Shown here: in pieces, positions 1-7,174 of the stretch
Numbering within the stretch: position 1 is the first letter of the stretch
Layout: every line of letters begins with the position of its first letter
Assembly (NCBI RefSeq): GCF_002272865.1
Contig: NZ_MLAP01000009.1
Location: forward strand, 1 to 64,000
Source: Helicobacter sp. 12S02634-8
GTDB lineage: Bacteria; Campylobacterota; Campylobacteria; Campylobacterales; Helicobacteraceae
Direction: 5' to 3'
DNA: 64,000 nt
Notes under the pieces: model-generated
Seen by the model: the letters and a program-made list of their open reading frames with translations, nothing else
Databases searched by the model: none
What the model was told of the DNA's origin: nothing
Made by a program: the position numbers and the translations under genes

Positions 1-2
1 AA

Positions 3-518
3 GAAGCAGGGGATTTTATCAACGACAACACAGACACAATCTTAAGATACATAGATATGACAATAGAGGCCAGCAAGCACATTGCTTTATTTGCCACAGC
101 TTTTATCTTGGCTAAACCTGCGATATTGTTTGTTTCTTTTCAAAAAAAAGGGGGGGTATCTTCCCCTACCCCCTCCTTAACCCCGAAAAAACTCTTTTGG
201 ATTGCAAAATCCTTTTGCTTACGCATTAAGGGGCTAAAGGGAGCTGAGCTTAAAGCTTTGCACCTCCTAAATCCCCTTAAAAACCCCTTTACCCCTGCAC
301 GCAAAGGCGAAATACAAAAATGCAAGGATAGAAAACCTCGGATTGCTGTGTATTCGCTCGCCCTTGCGTGGTGCAAAAAGGCAGATTTAAGACTACAGAA
401 GTGTAGTCGCTGGCTTTTTGCTAGCAAGGAAGTTGCGAGCTTCCCCTCCTTGTTTGCCGAAAAAAAGAGTTTTTTCGGGGTTAAGGAGGGGGTAGGGGTG
501 GATAAACCCCTTTTTTGA
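3..518 (+). CDS. C-terminal part of an unidentified protein, running into a repeat element
   Basis: The frame is open from the left window edge, so the start lies outside. The first 45 or so residues look like ordinary protein (an acidic, helical stretch with IDMTIEASKHIALFA), then the frame enters the inverted-repeat element at about position 134. The last ~125 residues are encoded by that element, with SPTPSLTPKKLF-like sequence also encoded at its other end in the opposite strand. I infer that the original gene ended near here and that its 3' end was replaced or extended when the element arrived. I do not recognise the protein, and the element-derived tail may have no function. Confidence 0.3.
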   Translation, partial: EAGDFINDNTDTILRYIDMTIEASKHIALFATAFILAKPAILFVSFQKKGGVSSPTPSLTPKKLFWIAKSFCLRIKGLKGAELKALHLLNPLKNPFTPARKGEIQKCKDRKPRIAVYSLALAWCKKADLRLQKCSRWLFASKEVASFPSLFAEKKSFFGVKEGVGVDKPLF

Positions 519-527
519 AAGGAAATA
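134..527. repeat. Palindromic repeat element with ~60-bp imperfect terminal inverted repeats
   Basis: Positions 163-198 and 463-498 are perfect 36-bp inverted copies, and the similarity continues outward with a few mismatches to about 134 and 527. The arms are strikingly strand-biased (runs of C/T against G/A, for example CCCCTACCCCCTCCTTAACC). The ~264 bp between the arms contain smaller hairpins, for example around 421-458. Both strands carry a long open frame (57-518 plus, 140-553 minus), which is what a palindrome produces and not evidence for two genes. There is no transposase. The structure resembles a MITE or a large REP-like element. No convincing target duplication is visible. A weaker related G-rich tract follows at about 615-632. 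Confidence 0.75.
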
Positions 528-643
528 AAAAGCATTTTTGAAAAAGCTTTCAAACTCTTAAGTATTATATCTATCCAAGGTCTTAAAATATCGCTCCAAT
601 CGCGACAAATAGGTAGCTTGAGGGGGTAGGGGGCTAGTGTTGT

Positions 644-2434
644 TTATTTCAAATACCCATAATCATAGAGTGCATTGGCCATTTTGACTAAAATCGGTCC
701 TCCTTTGCCCCCACTCTGTCCGTGCTCAAGCAAGACGGTGATGACATATTTTGGGTTTTTATAAGGCACAAATCCCGTGATCCACGCATGCGATCGTCGG
801 AAATATGCCATTTGGCTCTCTTTGACTCTGGTTTTGATTTCTTGAGGGATTTGTACAACTTGGGCAGTCCCTGTCTTGCAAGCAAGGGGGGCTTTAGAGC
901 CGCGAGTACGGGAATAGGCTGTCCCTCCAGGCAGGCTGCACGCCTCATACATAGCCTTTTGGAGCACGGGGAGCTTGGATTTTTGGAAGTTGTTTAAAAC
1001 ATCTTGACTCACATAATCAGAGCTTTTATTGCCAAACATTTTAGCAAAATGGGGCGTGGGGAGCTTCCCTCCTGCGATGAGGGCTGTGTATCGCGCGATT
1101 TGCATGGGCGTGACCAAAAACGCCCCTTGCCCAATCGAGGTCACAACCGTATCACCCGTGTACCAAACTTTCCCATAGCGCTTCATTTTCCATTCAGGAT
1201 CAGGGACAATGCCTATGAATTCATTGGGAATATCGATACCTGTTTTTTCCCCAAAGCCCATCTGCCGCAAGACATTTGCGATGTTGTTGATCCCAGCGTT
1301 TTGGGATAGCTTATAAAAATACACATCGACAGATTCTCTGATGGCTTTAAAAAGGTCTGATTTTCCGTGTCCTGTGGGCTTCCAATCACGAAATTTTCTG
1401 CCACCTAGCTCGATATAAGCTGGTGTATCGATTTTGGTGTTTTCATTGATACCTGCGTATTCTAAAAATGCGAGTGCCATACCCATTTTCACGACAGACC
1501 CAGGTGGATAGAGGGCGTTGACTAGCTTGTTGAGCAGGGGGTTATAGACATTTTCTCGCAAAGCGTTCCATTTTTCATAACTGATCCCGCCGACAAAATC
1601 ATTGAGATTGTATTCTGGATAGCTCCCTGCTGCGATGATTTCACCACTTTGGATATCCATCACAATCACAGCACCCTCTTTGTCTTGGAATTCACTATCG
1701 GCGATTTTTTGGAGTCGCATATCTAGGCTCAAAATCAGGTCATTTTCAATCTCGGGCTTTTGTTCTTCTAAAATCTCAAGCTCTTGATTGAGGGCATTGA
1801 CAGCTACAATGCGATAGCCGATTTGCCCTTGCAAAAAGGAGTTGTATTCTTTTTCTAAGCCTGTTTTGCCGATGATATTGGTGTATTTGCTTGTGGGGTC
1901 GTCTTTGATATCTGTGCGGTCAGCAGCCCCTACATAGCCGATGATATGGGAGCCAGAGGTGTTGTTGGGGTAGAGTCTTTTGGTGGCAGGCTCTATAGAT
2001 ATGTTGGGGTATTGAATAATTTGTGCATAGATTTTTTGTATCTGCGCATAAGGAATAAAGTTGATGACTTTGATGGGGGTGTGGTTGTAGAGGGAATCTT
2101 GTTTTTTATAGGTTTTAATGATTTCACTCGGATTGATATCGGGGAAAAAGCTCTGAATAATCCCCGCTTCTGTCTGCAAGTCTTTGTCTTTGAGCGAAGG
2201 GCTTAGCAAGATAGAAAATCCGACATCATTGATTGCTAAGGGCGTGTGGTTCCTGTCTAAAATCTGTCCTCTGGAGGGGATAAGGATTTCTTTTTTAATT
2301 GTGTTTCTTTGGGCGAGTTTTTCAAAGTATTGATGGGATTTGATGGTGAGGACAAAGATTTTAGTAATCAAAACAAGCCAAACAATGATAAAAAGGCTTA
2401 AGAGGATTTTATATCTGATATCTAATTTTTTCAT
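644..2434 (-). CDS. mrdA: Penicillin-binding protein 2 (elongation-specific transpeptidase)
   Basis: Cross-links peptidoglycan during cell elongation in the periplasm, anchored by one N-terminal membrane segment (residues about 8-30). The class B PBP dimerisation region comes first, followed by the transpeptidase domain with the SxxK nucleophile (SVVK, about residue 311), an SxD motif (SVD, about 366) and KTGTAQ (about 520). The length of 596 residues is normal for the family. The start is an ATG with an AGGGA ribosome site, and it overlaps the preceding membrane-protein gene by 26 bases, so it is the last gene of the long envelope operon transcribed leftward. Placement beside an MreD-like gene and engB matches H. 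pylori as I remember it. Confidence 0.95.
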   Translation of the reverse strand: MKKLDIRYKILLSLFIIVWLVLITKIFVLTIKSHQYFEKLAQRNTIKKEILIPSRGQILDRNHTPLAINDVGFSILLSPSLKDKDLQTEAGIIQSFFPDINPSEIIKTYKKQDSLYNHTPIKVINFIPYAQIQKIYAQIIQYPNISIEPATKRLYPNNTSGSHIIGYVGAADRTDIKDDPTSKYTNIIGKTGLEKEYNSFLQGQIGYRIVAVNALNQELEILEEQKPEIENDLILSLDMRLQKIADSEFQDKEGAVIVMDIQSGEIIAAGSYPEYNLNDFVGGISYEKWNALRENVYNPLLNKLVNALYPPGSVVKMGMALAFLEYAGINENTKIDTPAYIELGGRKFRDWKPTGHGKSDLFKAIRESVDVYFYKLSQNAGINNIANVLRQMGFGEKTGIDIPNEFIGIVPDPEWKMKRYGKVWYTGDTVVTSIGQGAFLVTPMQIARYTALIAGGKLPTPHFAKMFGNKSSDYVSQDVLNNFQKSKLPVLQKAMYEACSLPGGTAYSRTRGSKAPLACKTGTAQVVQIPQEIKTRVKESQMAYFRRSHAWITGFVPYKNPKYVITVLLEHGQSGGKGGPILVKMANALYDYGYLK

Positions 2435-2900
2435 AAATAATCCCTAAGCAAGACTCATAAAAGATATAGGCTATTAAAATCAGATTTAAATTCAAATCAA
2501 ACCCTGCATCAAACATTCCAAACAAATACAACACGAAAAAATAAATGAAATAAATCAGTGGCACATAGACAAAAACAAAAAAGATATTTTCTTCAAAAAG
2601 CAATCGGAATTTTTTGACCACTAGCCAATTGGCTATGACAAATACAATGGGTAAAATCCCCGCAGGCTTGTTGTGATCGAGCTCAAAAAATATCAAACAA
2701 GCCACAATTGCAAGCACTTTGATCCATTGATTTTTTTTGCTTGCGTGGGCATAAAGGATAAAAAGCACTCCAATCATAGGGGGTAAAAATAAAAAAATAT
2801 CGTTCAAGCAAGTATAAATACCAAAAGAAACCAAAAGCGTGAGTGCTTTTAGAGTTTCTTTAAAAGTGCTATTTCGTCGCAAATGGGGAAATGTTTGCAT
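2409..2900 (-). CDS. Polytopic membrane protein, MreD-like by position
   Basis: About 163 residues with roughly five hydrophobic segments separated by short basic loops, and ending in IIYEKIRYQI. Sequence alone does not identify it. It sits immediately upstream of, and overlaps, mrdA, which is where mreD sits in many bacteria, and its size and topology fit MreD, so a role in the elongasome is an inference. The ATG at 2900 lies inside the 3' end of the acetyltransferase gene (52-base overlap) and lacks an obvious Shine-Dalgarno, so it is probably translated by coupling; a TTG at 2918 is an alternative. Confidence 0.6.
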   Translation of the reverse strand: MQTFPHLRRNSTFKETLKALTLLVSFGIYTCLNDIFLFLPPMIGVLFILYAHASKKNQWIKVLAIVACLIFFELDHNKPAGILPIVFVIANWLVVKKFRLLFEENIFFVFVYVPLIYFIYFFVLYLFGMFDAGFDLNLNLILIAYIFYESCLGIIYEKIRYQI

Positions 2901-3316
2901 TTGATACAATCTGCCCAAATTTTATGATCGGGTAATGATGATTTTTCGATCACTTCAAAACCTAGCTTTTTAAACAAGCGCTCACGATAGGTCAAAACTA
3001 AAAATTCTTTAACACCCAAGGCCTCTCCCTCTTGGCATACCGAGCTAACAAGAGCACTCGCTATGCCTTGCCCTCGATAAGGCTCGCCCACAACCAAGCT
3101 TCTGACTTCTGCTAAAGAGGGCGAATAAATATGCAAGGCACAAAACCCCACAATCTTGCCATCAAGTTTGGCAACACAATAAGAACGGATAGAGTTTGCC
3201 ATCTCTTCAGGGCTTCTAGGCAGTATCAGACCTTTTTGCACTTCTTTTTCTACTAAAGCACACATCAAAGCAATATCACTCAATATGGGTTTTTGTATCA
3301 TCATCTCTGTTTGCAT
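2849..3316 (-). CDS. GNAT-family acetyltransferase, N-acetylglutamate synthase-like
   Basis: A single GNAT domain of about 155 residues. The acetyl-CoA binding stretch is seen in EPYRGQGIASALV (about residues 78-90), and the C-terminal part contains the cysteine-bearing KIWADCIKCKHFPICDE segment typical of short ArgA-type proteins that make N-acetylglutamate, the first step of arginine synthesis. This assignment rests on family resemblance. It overlaps the 3' end of engB by 41 bases and the next membrane-protein gene by 52, so it is firmly embedded in the envelope operon although its likely job is amino acid synthesis. H. pylori, as I recall, lacks it. Confidence 0.65.
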   Translation of the reverse strand: MQTEMMIQKPILSDIALMCALVEKEVQKGLILPRSPEEMANSIRSYCVAKLDGKIVGFCALHIYSPSLAEVRSLVVGEPYRGQGIASALVSSVCQEGEALGVKEFLVLTYRERLFKKLGFEVIEKSSLPDHKIWADCIKCKHFPICDEIALLKKL

Positions 3317-3956
3317 CTATCCCGAGCACTCCATTTAAAATCATTTCTTGGATCTTAGCTTTGCCACCAAATTTTTTATTTATCATTTTATCATTATTTG
3401 ATACGACCACTCTGCCTTTTTGGTAGAAAATATGTTGTTGATTTTTGTTTAATTTGTCAAACTTTGTATAAACACTCAAAATCCTCTGATCGGGGCGCGC
3501 TATGGAGTGCAAGAGATTTTGGAGGGTGGTGTCTGCTTGCAAGTTGGTGTGCCTTGCGTCGATGAGATGGACAAAGAGCTTGATAGAAATGCGTTGGTGT
3601 AAAAACTCCCAGAGGTGGTGTTCCCAATGCTTTTTTGTGGCTTTAGAAACTTTCGCATAGCCAAATCCAGGGAGGTCGATGAGCCTAAAAGTCGCTGTTT
3701 GCATAAAAGGTGCTTTCCTCTCCCAAATCGTGTGAAAAAAGTTAATCAACTGCGTTTTTCCCGGGGTTGAAGAGCTTTTGGCAAGGTTTTTTTCTAATAA
3801 TAGATTGATGAAAGTGCTTTTGCCGACATTGCTTCTGCCTAAAAATACCACTTCCATCACATCAGGTGGGGGGCAAAAAGAGAGCTTGGTCGCAGAAGTC
3901 AAAAAGCTAGCTTCTTTGATACAAATCACCTTGTGGTCTTGCTCTTCTTCCTTCAT
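3276..3956 (-). CDS. engB: Ribosome biogenesis GTP-binding protein YsxC/EngB
   Basis: TrmE-Era-EngA-EngB-Septin family GTPase needed for large ribosomal subunit assembly. Motifs are G1 GRSNVGKS (residues 40-47), the T of G2 near STPGKTQ, G3 DLPGFG (94-99) and G4 TKFDKLN (164-170). At 226 residues it is slightly longer than usual because of the C-terminal tail, which is read through the start of the next gene (41-base overlap). The ATG overlaps the lptA stop (ATGA), indicating translational coupling. The operon position between lptA and the acetyltransferase matches H. pylori synteny except for the inserted acetyltransferase. Confidence 0.95.
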   Translation of the reverse strand: MKEEEQDHKVICIKEASFLTSATKLSFCPPPDVMEVVFLGRSNVGKSTFINLLLEKNLAKSSSTPGKTQLINFFHTIWERKAPFMQTATFRLIDLPGFGYAKVSKATKKHWEHHLWEFLHQRISIKLFVHLIDARHTNLQADTTLQNLLHSIARPDQRILSVYTKFDKLNKNQQHIFYQKGRVVVSNNDKMINKKFGGKAKIQEMILNGVLGIDANRDDDTKTHIE

Positions 3957-4531
3957 GGCTTTTCCTTTGGGTTTGTATCTTTTTGTGGCTTATCGGTGGG
4001 ATTTTGTTGGGTATTTTTTTCTGTATTTTTGGGCGTGGGGGTTGGGTGTGTTTTGTTGTTTTGCTCCATATCATCAAGGTTGAAGATAAATTTAGCGGGC
4101 TTATTTTTGCTTCCAATCACATTAGCATAGCCACTGTCATTATTGACAATGATTTCTTCGCCTCTGATAGTATTTGCCTTGCCTACTTCATTGACAACGG
4201 CATTTTCTAGCAATCTGTATTCGCCATTGGTTGCATTATAGATCAGTTTATCAGAGTGCCCTTGGATCTCCCGCCCATTTTCCATAAAAATATGGAACTT
4301 GACATTACCCATCGCTTCATAAGATTGGGGAGTTCTTTTCTTGTCTGTATAGATGATGACCTTATCGGCTTGGAGAGTGTCTTTGCCTTTTGTGATATGC
4401 ACTTGCCCTTCTATGGTCGTGATCCCTTTGGTATCATCGCTAGAAAACTTATCAGCAGTGACTTCAAGCGTTTCTTTACCATAGACCACTAAGGCCATCA
4501 ATACACAGAGCAAAAGGAGAGTTTTTTTCAT
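3953..4531 (-). CDS. lptA: LPS transport periplasmic protein LptA
   Basis: OstA/LptA-fold periplasmic bridge that carries lipopolysaccharide from the inner-membrane LptBFGC complex to LptD. It has a signal peptide (MKKTLLLLCVLMALVVYG, cleaved near residue 18), then the repetitive beta-jellyroll region (about 20-155) with typical phrases such as DKFSSDDTKGITTIEGQVHI and LQADKVIIY. The last ~35 residues form a Pro/Thr/Asn/Lys-rich tail that looks disordered and is not part of the core fold. It overlaps lptC and engB by four bases at each end. The adjacent lptC and kdsC support the LPS-export role. Confidence 0.9.
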   Translation of the reverse strand: MKKTLLLLCVLMALVVYGKETLEVTADKFSSDDTKGITTIEGQVHITKGKDTLQADKVIIYTDKKRTPQSYEAMGNVKFHIFMENGREIQGHSDKLIYNATNGEYRLLENAVVNEVGKANTIRGEEIIVNNDSGYANVIGSKNKPAKFIFNLDDMEQNNKTHPTPTPKNTEKNTQQNPTDKPQKDTNPKEKP

Positions 4532-5166
4532 TGGATACCCTCTTTTTGGATTCTTTGATTATTGGGATTTGCTGGGCGTTTGGAGCTTGCTTGCTTGTCT
4601 TGGGATTTTTGCCCATCAAGCGTGATTTCTGAAGTGATATCAATCGCACTGATGGTTTGGGTTTTTCTGTTATAGATAATATTTTTACCATCAAAGTTCC
4701 CCTCTAGCGCAGTGAGCATAAAATTTCCCTTGCCTTTGAAGGTTTCATTACGATAGTCATAGACCCCGCTCTCACTCCAAAAGCTCCCCCCATCACTTTT
4801 AGTATACACCACGCCCTTAGGGAATTCGTAAAGATCCCCTTTTCTGAGCACTTCTTGCCCACTGATGTATTCATAGATATTTTTTGCTTGGCTGTTATAG
4901 CGGCTTGCTAAAAACCCATACAACACCTCGTAATCACTGAATTGCACGGCCCTTGCACCCTCGATTTTCATATCAACAAAATTCTTATTGATTTGATACA
5001 TATTGAATCCCATCAGCTCGATTTTAGGGATATTTTTCGTATCAGATATTTCAAGAGAGGTCTGGGGAGCGAAGAAAAAAAATGACGCAAAAGTAATGGC
5101 TAAAAGCACCAAGAAAAAATTCAATACACTATTGGTAGAGTTTAAGTATTTCATCTTTGAGCCCAT
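4528..5166 (-). CDS. lptC: LPS export protein LptC
   Basis: Bitopic inner-membrane protein that hands LPS from LptBFG to LptA. One N-terminal membrane anchor (about residues 14-33, VLNFFLVLLAITFASFFFFA) is followed by a beta-rich periplasmic domain homologous to LptA. The C terminus (about the last 25 residues, rich in Q, K, S, N) is hydrophilic and probably disordered. Two in-frame ATGs are possible (5166 and 5154); either lies inside the 3' end of kdsC, so translation is probably coupled. The family is divergent, and position next to lptA and kdsC is part of the evidence. Confidence 0.85.
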   Translation of the reverse strand: MGSKMKYLNSTNSVLNFFLVLLAITFASFFFFAPQTSLEISDTKNIPKIELMGFNMYQINKNFVDMKIEGARAVQFSDYEVLYGFLASRYNSQAKNIYEYISGQEVLRKGDLYEFPKGVVYTKSDGGSFWSESGVYDYRNETFKGKGNFMLTALEGNFDGKNIIYNRKTQTISAIDITSEITLDGQKSQDKQASSKRPANPNNQRIQKEGIQ

Positions 5167-5623
5167 CTCGCATTACAATATACTCAATCATCTCGCGCAC
5201 TGCCCCCTTGCCCCCGGGCTTTTGGAGTATCACATCAGCAAAATCTTTCAGCCACAACGCCCCATCACTAGGCACAAAGCGCAAGCCACATTCTGCAAAC
5301 ATACCCAAGTCATTGAGATCATCACCGATACAAGCTATCTCACAAGCTTGCAAATCAAATTCTTTTTTGAGCTTGCAAGCGATTTCTCTTTTATCAGATA
5401 TGCCCATATAAACAGATTCAACGCCGAGTTCTTTCATGCGATAAGTCACGATTTTAGAGTGCCGCCCTGAGATGACAGCTGCTTTTTTGCCTAGCTTTTT
5501 CCAAGCGACCAGCCCCAGCCCATCTTTGATATCAAATATCTTGCTCTCAAGCAAGTCTTGATTATAAATCAAGCCCCCATCTGTGAGTGTGCCATCGACA
5601 TCTAATAAAATCAATTCAATCAT
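5129..5623 (-). CDS. kdsC: 3-deoxy-D-manno-octulosonate 8-phosphate phosphatase
   Basis: HAD-superfamily phosphatase that dephosphorylates KDO-8-phosphate in the cytoplasm, supplying KDO for lipid A-core. The nucleophile motif DVDGTLTDG lies at residues 8-16, and the Mg-binding GDDLNDLGM motif at about 102-110. At 164 residues it is a capless type C0 HAD as expected for KdsC, which works as a tetramer. It overlaps hisB by four bases upstream and lptC downstream, so LPS precursor synthesis and LPS transport are co-expressed. Confidence 0.93.
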   Translation of the reverse strand: MIELILLDVDGTLTDGGLIYNQDLLESKIFDIKDGLGLVAWKKLGKKAAVISGRHSKIVTYRMKELGVESVYMGISDKREIACKLKKEFDLQACEIACIGDDLNDLGMFAECGLRFVPSDGALWLKDFADVILQKPGGKGAVREMIEYIVMRDGLKDEILKLYQ

Positions 5624-6204
5624 AAAACCCCTTTTGTGCTAGGGATCCCAGCTCGTAGATTGGGCGATAATGCCCGACGCAAAGCGAGTGCAAAGGCTTT
5701 AAAAGTCGCTTCTATGATATGGTGGAGATTTTTGCCTCTTTTGAGATAAATATGCACGCAAAAGCCCGCATTAGCTGCTACTGCCTTGAAAAACTCCTCA
5801 ACAAGCTCGATATCAAAATCTCCCACTTTCCCTCTGAAATCCCCATAACAGCTCATATCAAACACCAAAAAAGCGCGATTGCAAATATCAATATCGCACT
5901 CTACGCACGCCTCGTCCATCACCACAGCCCCATTGCCAAATCTCTCAATCCCAGAAACTGGATAAATCCCCTCTTTGAGTAGCTGCCCTAGCACGATACC
6001 ACAATCTTCTATGCTATGGTGGTAGTCAATATGCGTATCCCCGATACAATCGATACATAAATCTATCCAAGAGTGCTTGCTGAAAGCCTCGAGCATATGG
6101 TCAAAAAACCCAATTTTAGTATCGATTTTCCCCACTCCATTTCCATAGATTTCTAATGAAGCTTTGATTTTTGTTTCTTTTGTGTTGCGTGTGATTGTTT
6201 GCAT
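5620..6204 (-). CDS. hisB: Imidazoleglycerol-phosphate dehydratase
   Basis: Monofunctional IGPD (194 residues) of histidine biosynthesis; it lacks the phosphatase domain found in the bifunctional E. coli HisB. Manganese-ligand histidine clusters are visible: GFFDHMLEAFSKH (residues 32-44) and DTHIDYHHSIEDCG (56-69), with the C-terminal RGKNLHHIIEATFKA repeat of the pattern. It overlaps kdsC by four bases and lies four bases after rlpA. No other his gene is in the window, so it has been inserted alone into a cell-envelope operon. H. pylori, a histidine auxotroph, does not have it. Confidence 0.95.
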   Translation of the reverse strand: MQTITRNTKETKIKASLEIYGNGVGKIDTKIGFFDHMLEAFSKHSWIDLCIDCIGDTHIDYHHSIEDCGIVLGQLLKEGIYPVSGIERFGNGAVVMDEACVECDIDICNRAFLVFDMSCYGDFRGKVGDFDIELVEEFFKAVAANAGFCVHIYLKRGKNLHHIIEATFKAFALALRRALSPNLRAGIPSTKGVL

Positions 6205-6208
6205 TGAT

Positions 6209-7174
6209 TCACTCCCTGATGATAATACCGCTTAGATTCTTAGACTTCGCAAAGTCAAAAGCCTCATCTTCGCTTTTAAAGCCCTCGATAAACACTCGAT
6301 AAATCGGCTCGCCATTGCTGGTTTGTTCTTTGATTGTAGCCCGATAAGTTTCTCCTATATTTTTTTGCATTTGTTCTTTGAGAGCATTTGCCCCTGCTTG
6401 TTTTTTAAACGCCCCTACTTGCAGTGAGAAATCCCCTCCTTCAACGCTACTTTTACTCTCGCCAATTTTGAACTCTTCTTTGAGAGTTTTGGAGCGATCC
6501 ATATCTTTTGCTACAGAGTTTTCATAATCCTTAGAAATCACCCCGCCAAAGCCCAAGACCTCTAAACGCACTTTGGCTGTGCCTTTATCGACCATATCAA
6601 TATCTCTAGCAGCAGCATTGGAGAGGTCGATGATACGCCCATCGACAAAAGGCCCTCTATCATTGATACGCACCACCGTGGTTTTGCCATTTTCTTTATT
6701 ATAGACTTTCACCACCGTATTCATGGGCAAAATCTTGCTTGCAGCTGTGTGTGCGTGCATATTATAGACCTCGCCATTAGAAGTTTTCTTGCTATGGAAA
6801 TTAGGACCATACCAGCTAGCGATCCCATCAAAGATTTCACCCACATCAACGCGTGTGGGGTAATACCACTTGCCTGCTATCTGATAAGGACGCATTGTAG
6901 CCCTTTGTATCGCAGCAGAATCCCGCATACCCTCAAGCATCGAAGGATCAGGGCTATTAAAAAGATCATTAGGGGCATTGCTTGAGCTAAAACCTTGTGT
7001 ATCGCCATAGGATCGGTTGGTGTAGTTTGAAGTGTATTTTTTTGAGCGATACGCCCCTAAGGCTTCATAATCGCTAAATCCTCCCACACCGCCATTATAA
7101 ACACTCTGTGGCGAGCAGCCCACAAACAGCCCTATGCTAAAGGCTAGCCCCCCTTTTAGCCATTGCCCACTCAA
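6209..7174 (-). CDS. rlpA: RlpA-like septal lipoprotein (lytic transglycosylase) with SPOR domain
   Basis: Probable outer-membrane lipoprotein (hydrophobic stretch followed by LFVGC near residue 20). A double-psi beta-barrel RlpA domain covers about residues 115-205, with GIASWYGPNFHSKKTSNGE and RINDRGPFVDGR, the signature motifs. The C-terminal ~75 residues form a SPOR domain (FSLQVGAFKKQAGA...) that binds denuded septal glycan. RlpA proteins in Pseudomonas cleave denuded glycan strands; activity here is inferred. It overlaps mltD by four bases, so two glycan-cleaving enzymes are co-translated. Confidence 0.9.
   Translation of the reverse strand: MSGQWLKGGLAFSIGLFVGCSPQSVYNGGVGGFSDYEALGAYRSKKYTSNYTNRSYGDTQGFSSSNAPNDLFNSPDPSMLEGMRDSAAIQRATMRPYQIAGKWYYPTRVDVGEIFDGIASWYGPNFHSKKTSNGEVYNMHAHTAASKILPMNTVVKVYNKENGKTTVVRINDRGPFVDGRIIDLSNAAARDIDMVDKGTAKVRLEVLGFGGVISKDYENSVAKDMDRSKTLKEEFKIGESKSSVEGGDFSLQVGAFKKQAGANALKEQMQKNIGETYRATIKEQTSNGEPIYRVFIEGFKSEDEAFDFAKSKNLSGIIIRE

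Noticed and set aside
57-553. Two overlapping ORFs on opposite strands near the window start treated as two genes
   Set aside because: They arise from the palindromic repeat; the encoded sequences are mirror-like and low in complexity.
3778-4210. Several plus-strand ORFs over engB and lptA
   Set aside because: They are antisense shadows of genes with clear domains; no ribosome sites and no family resemblance.
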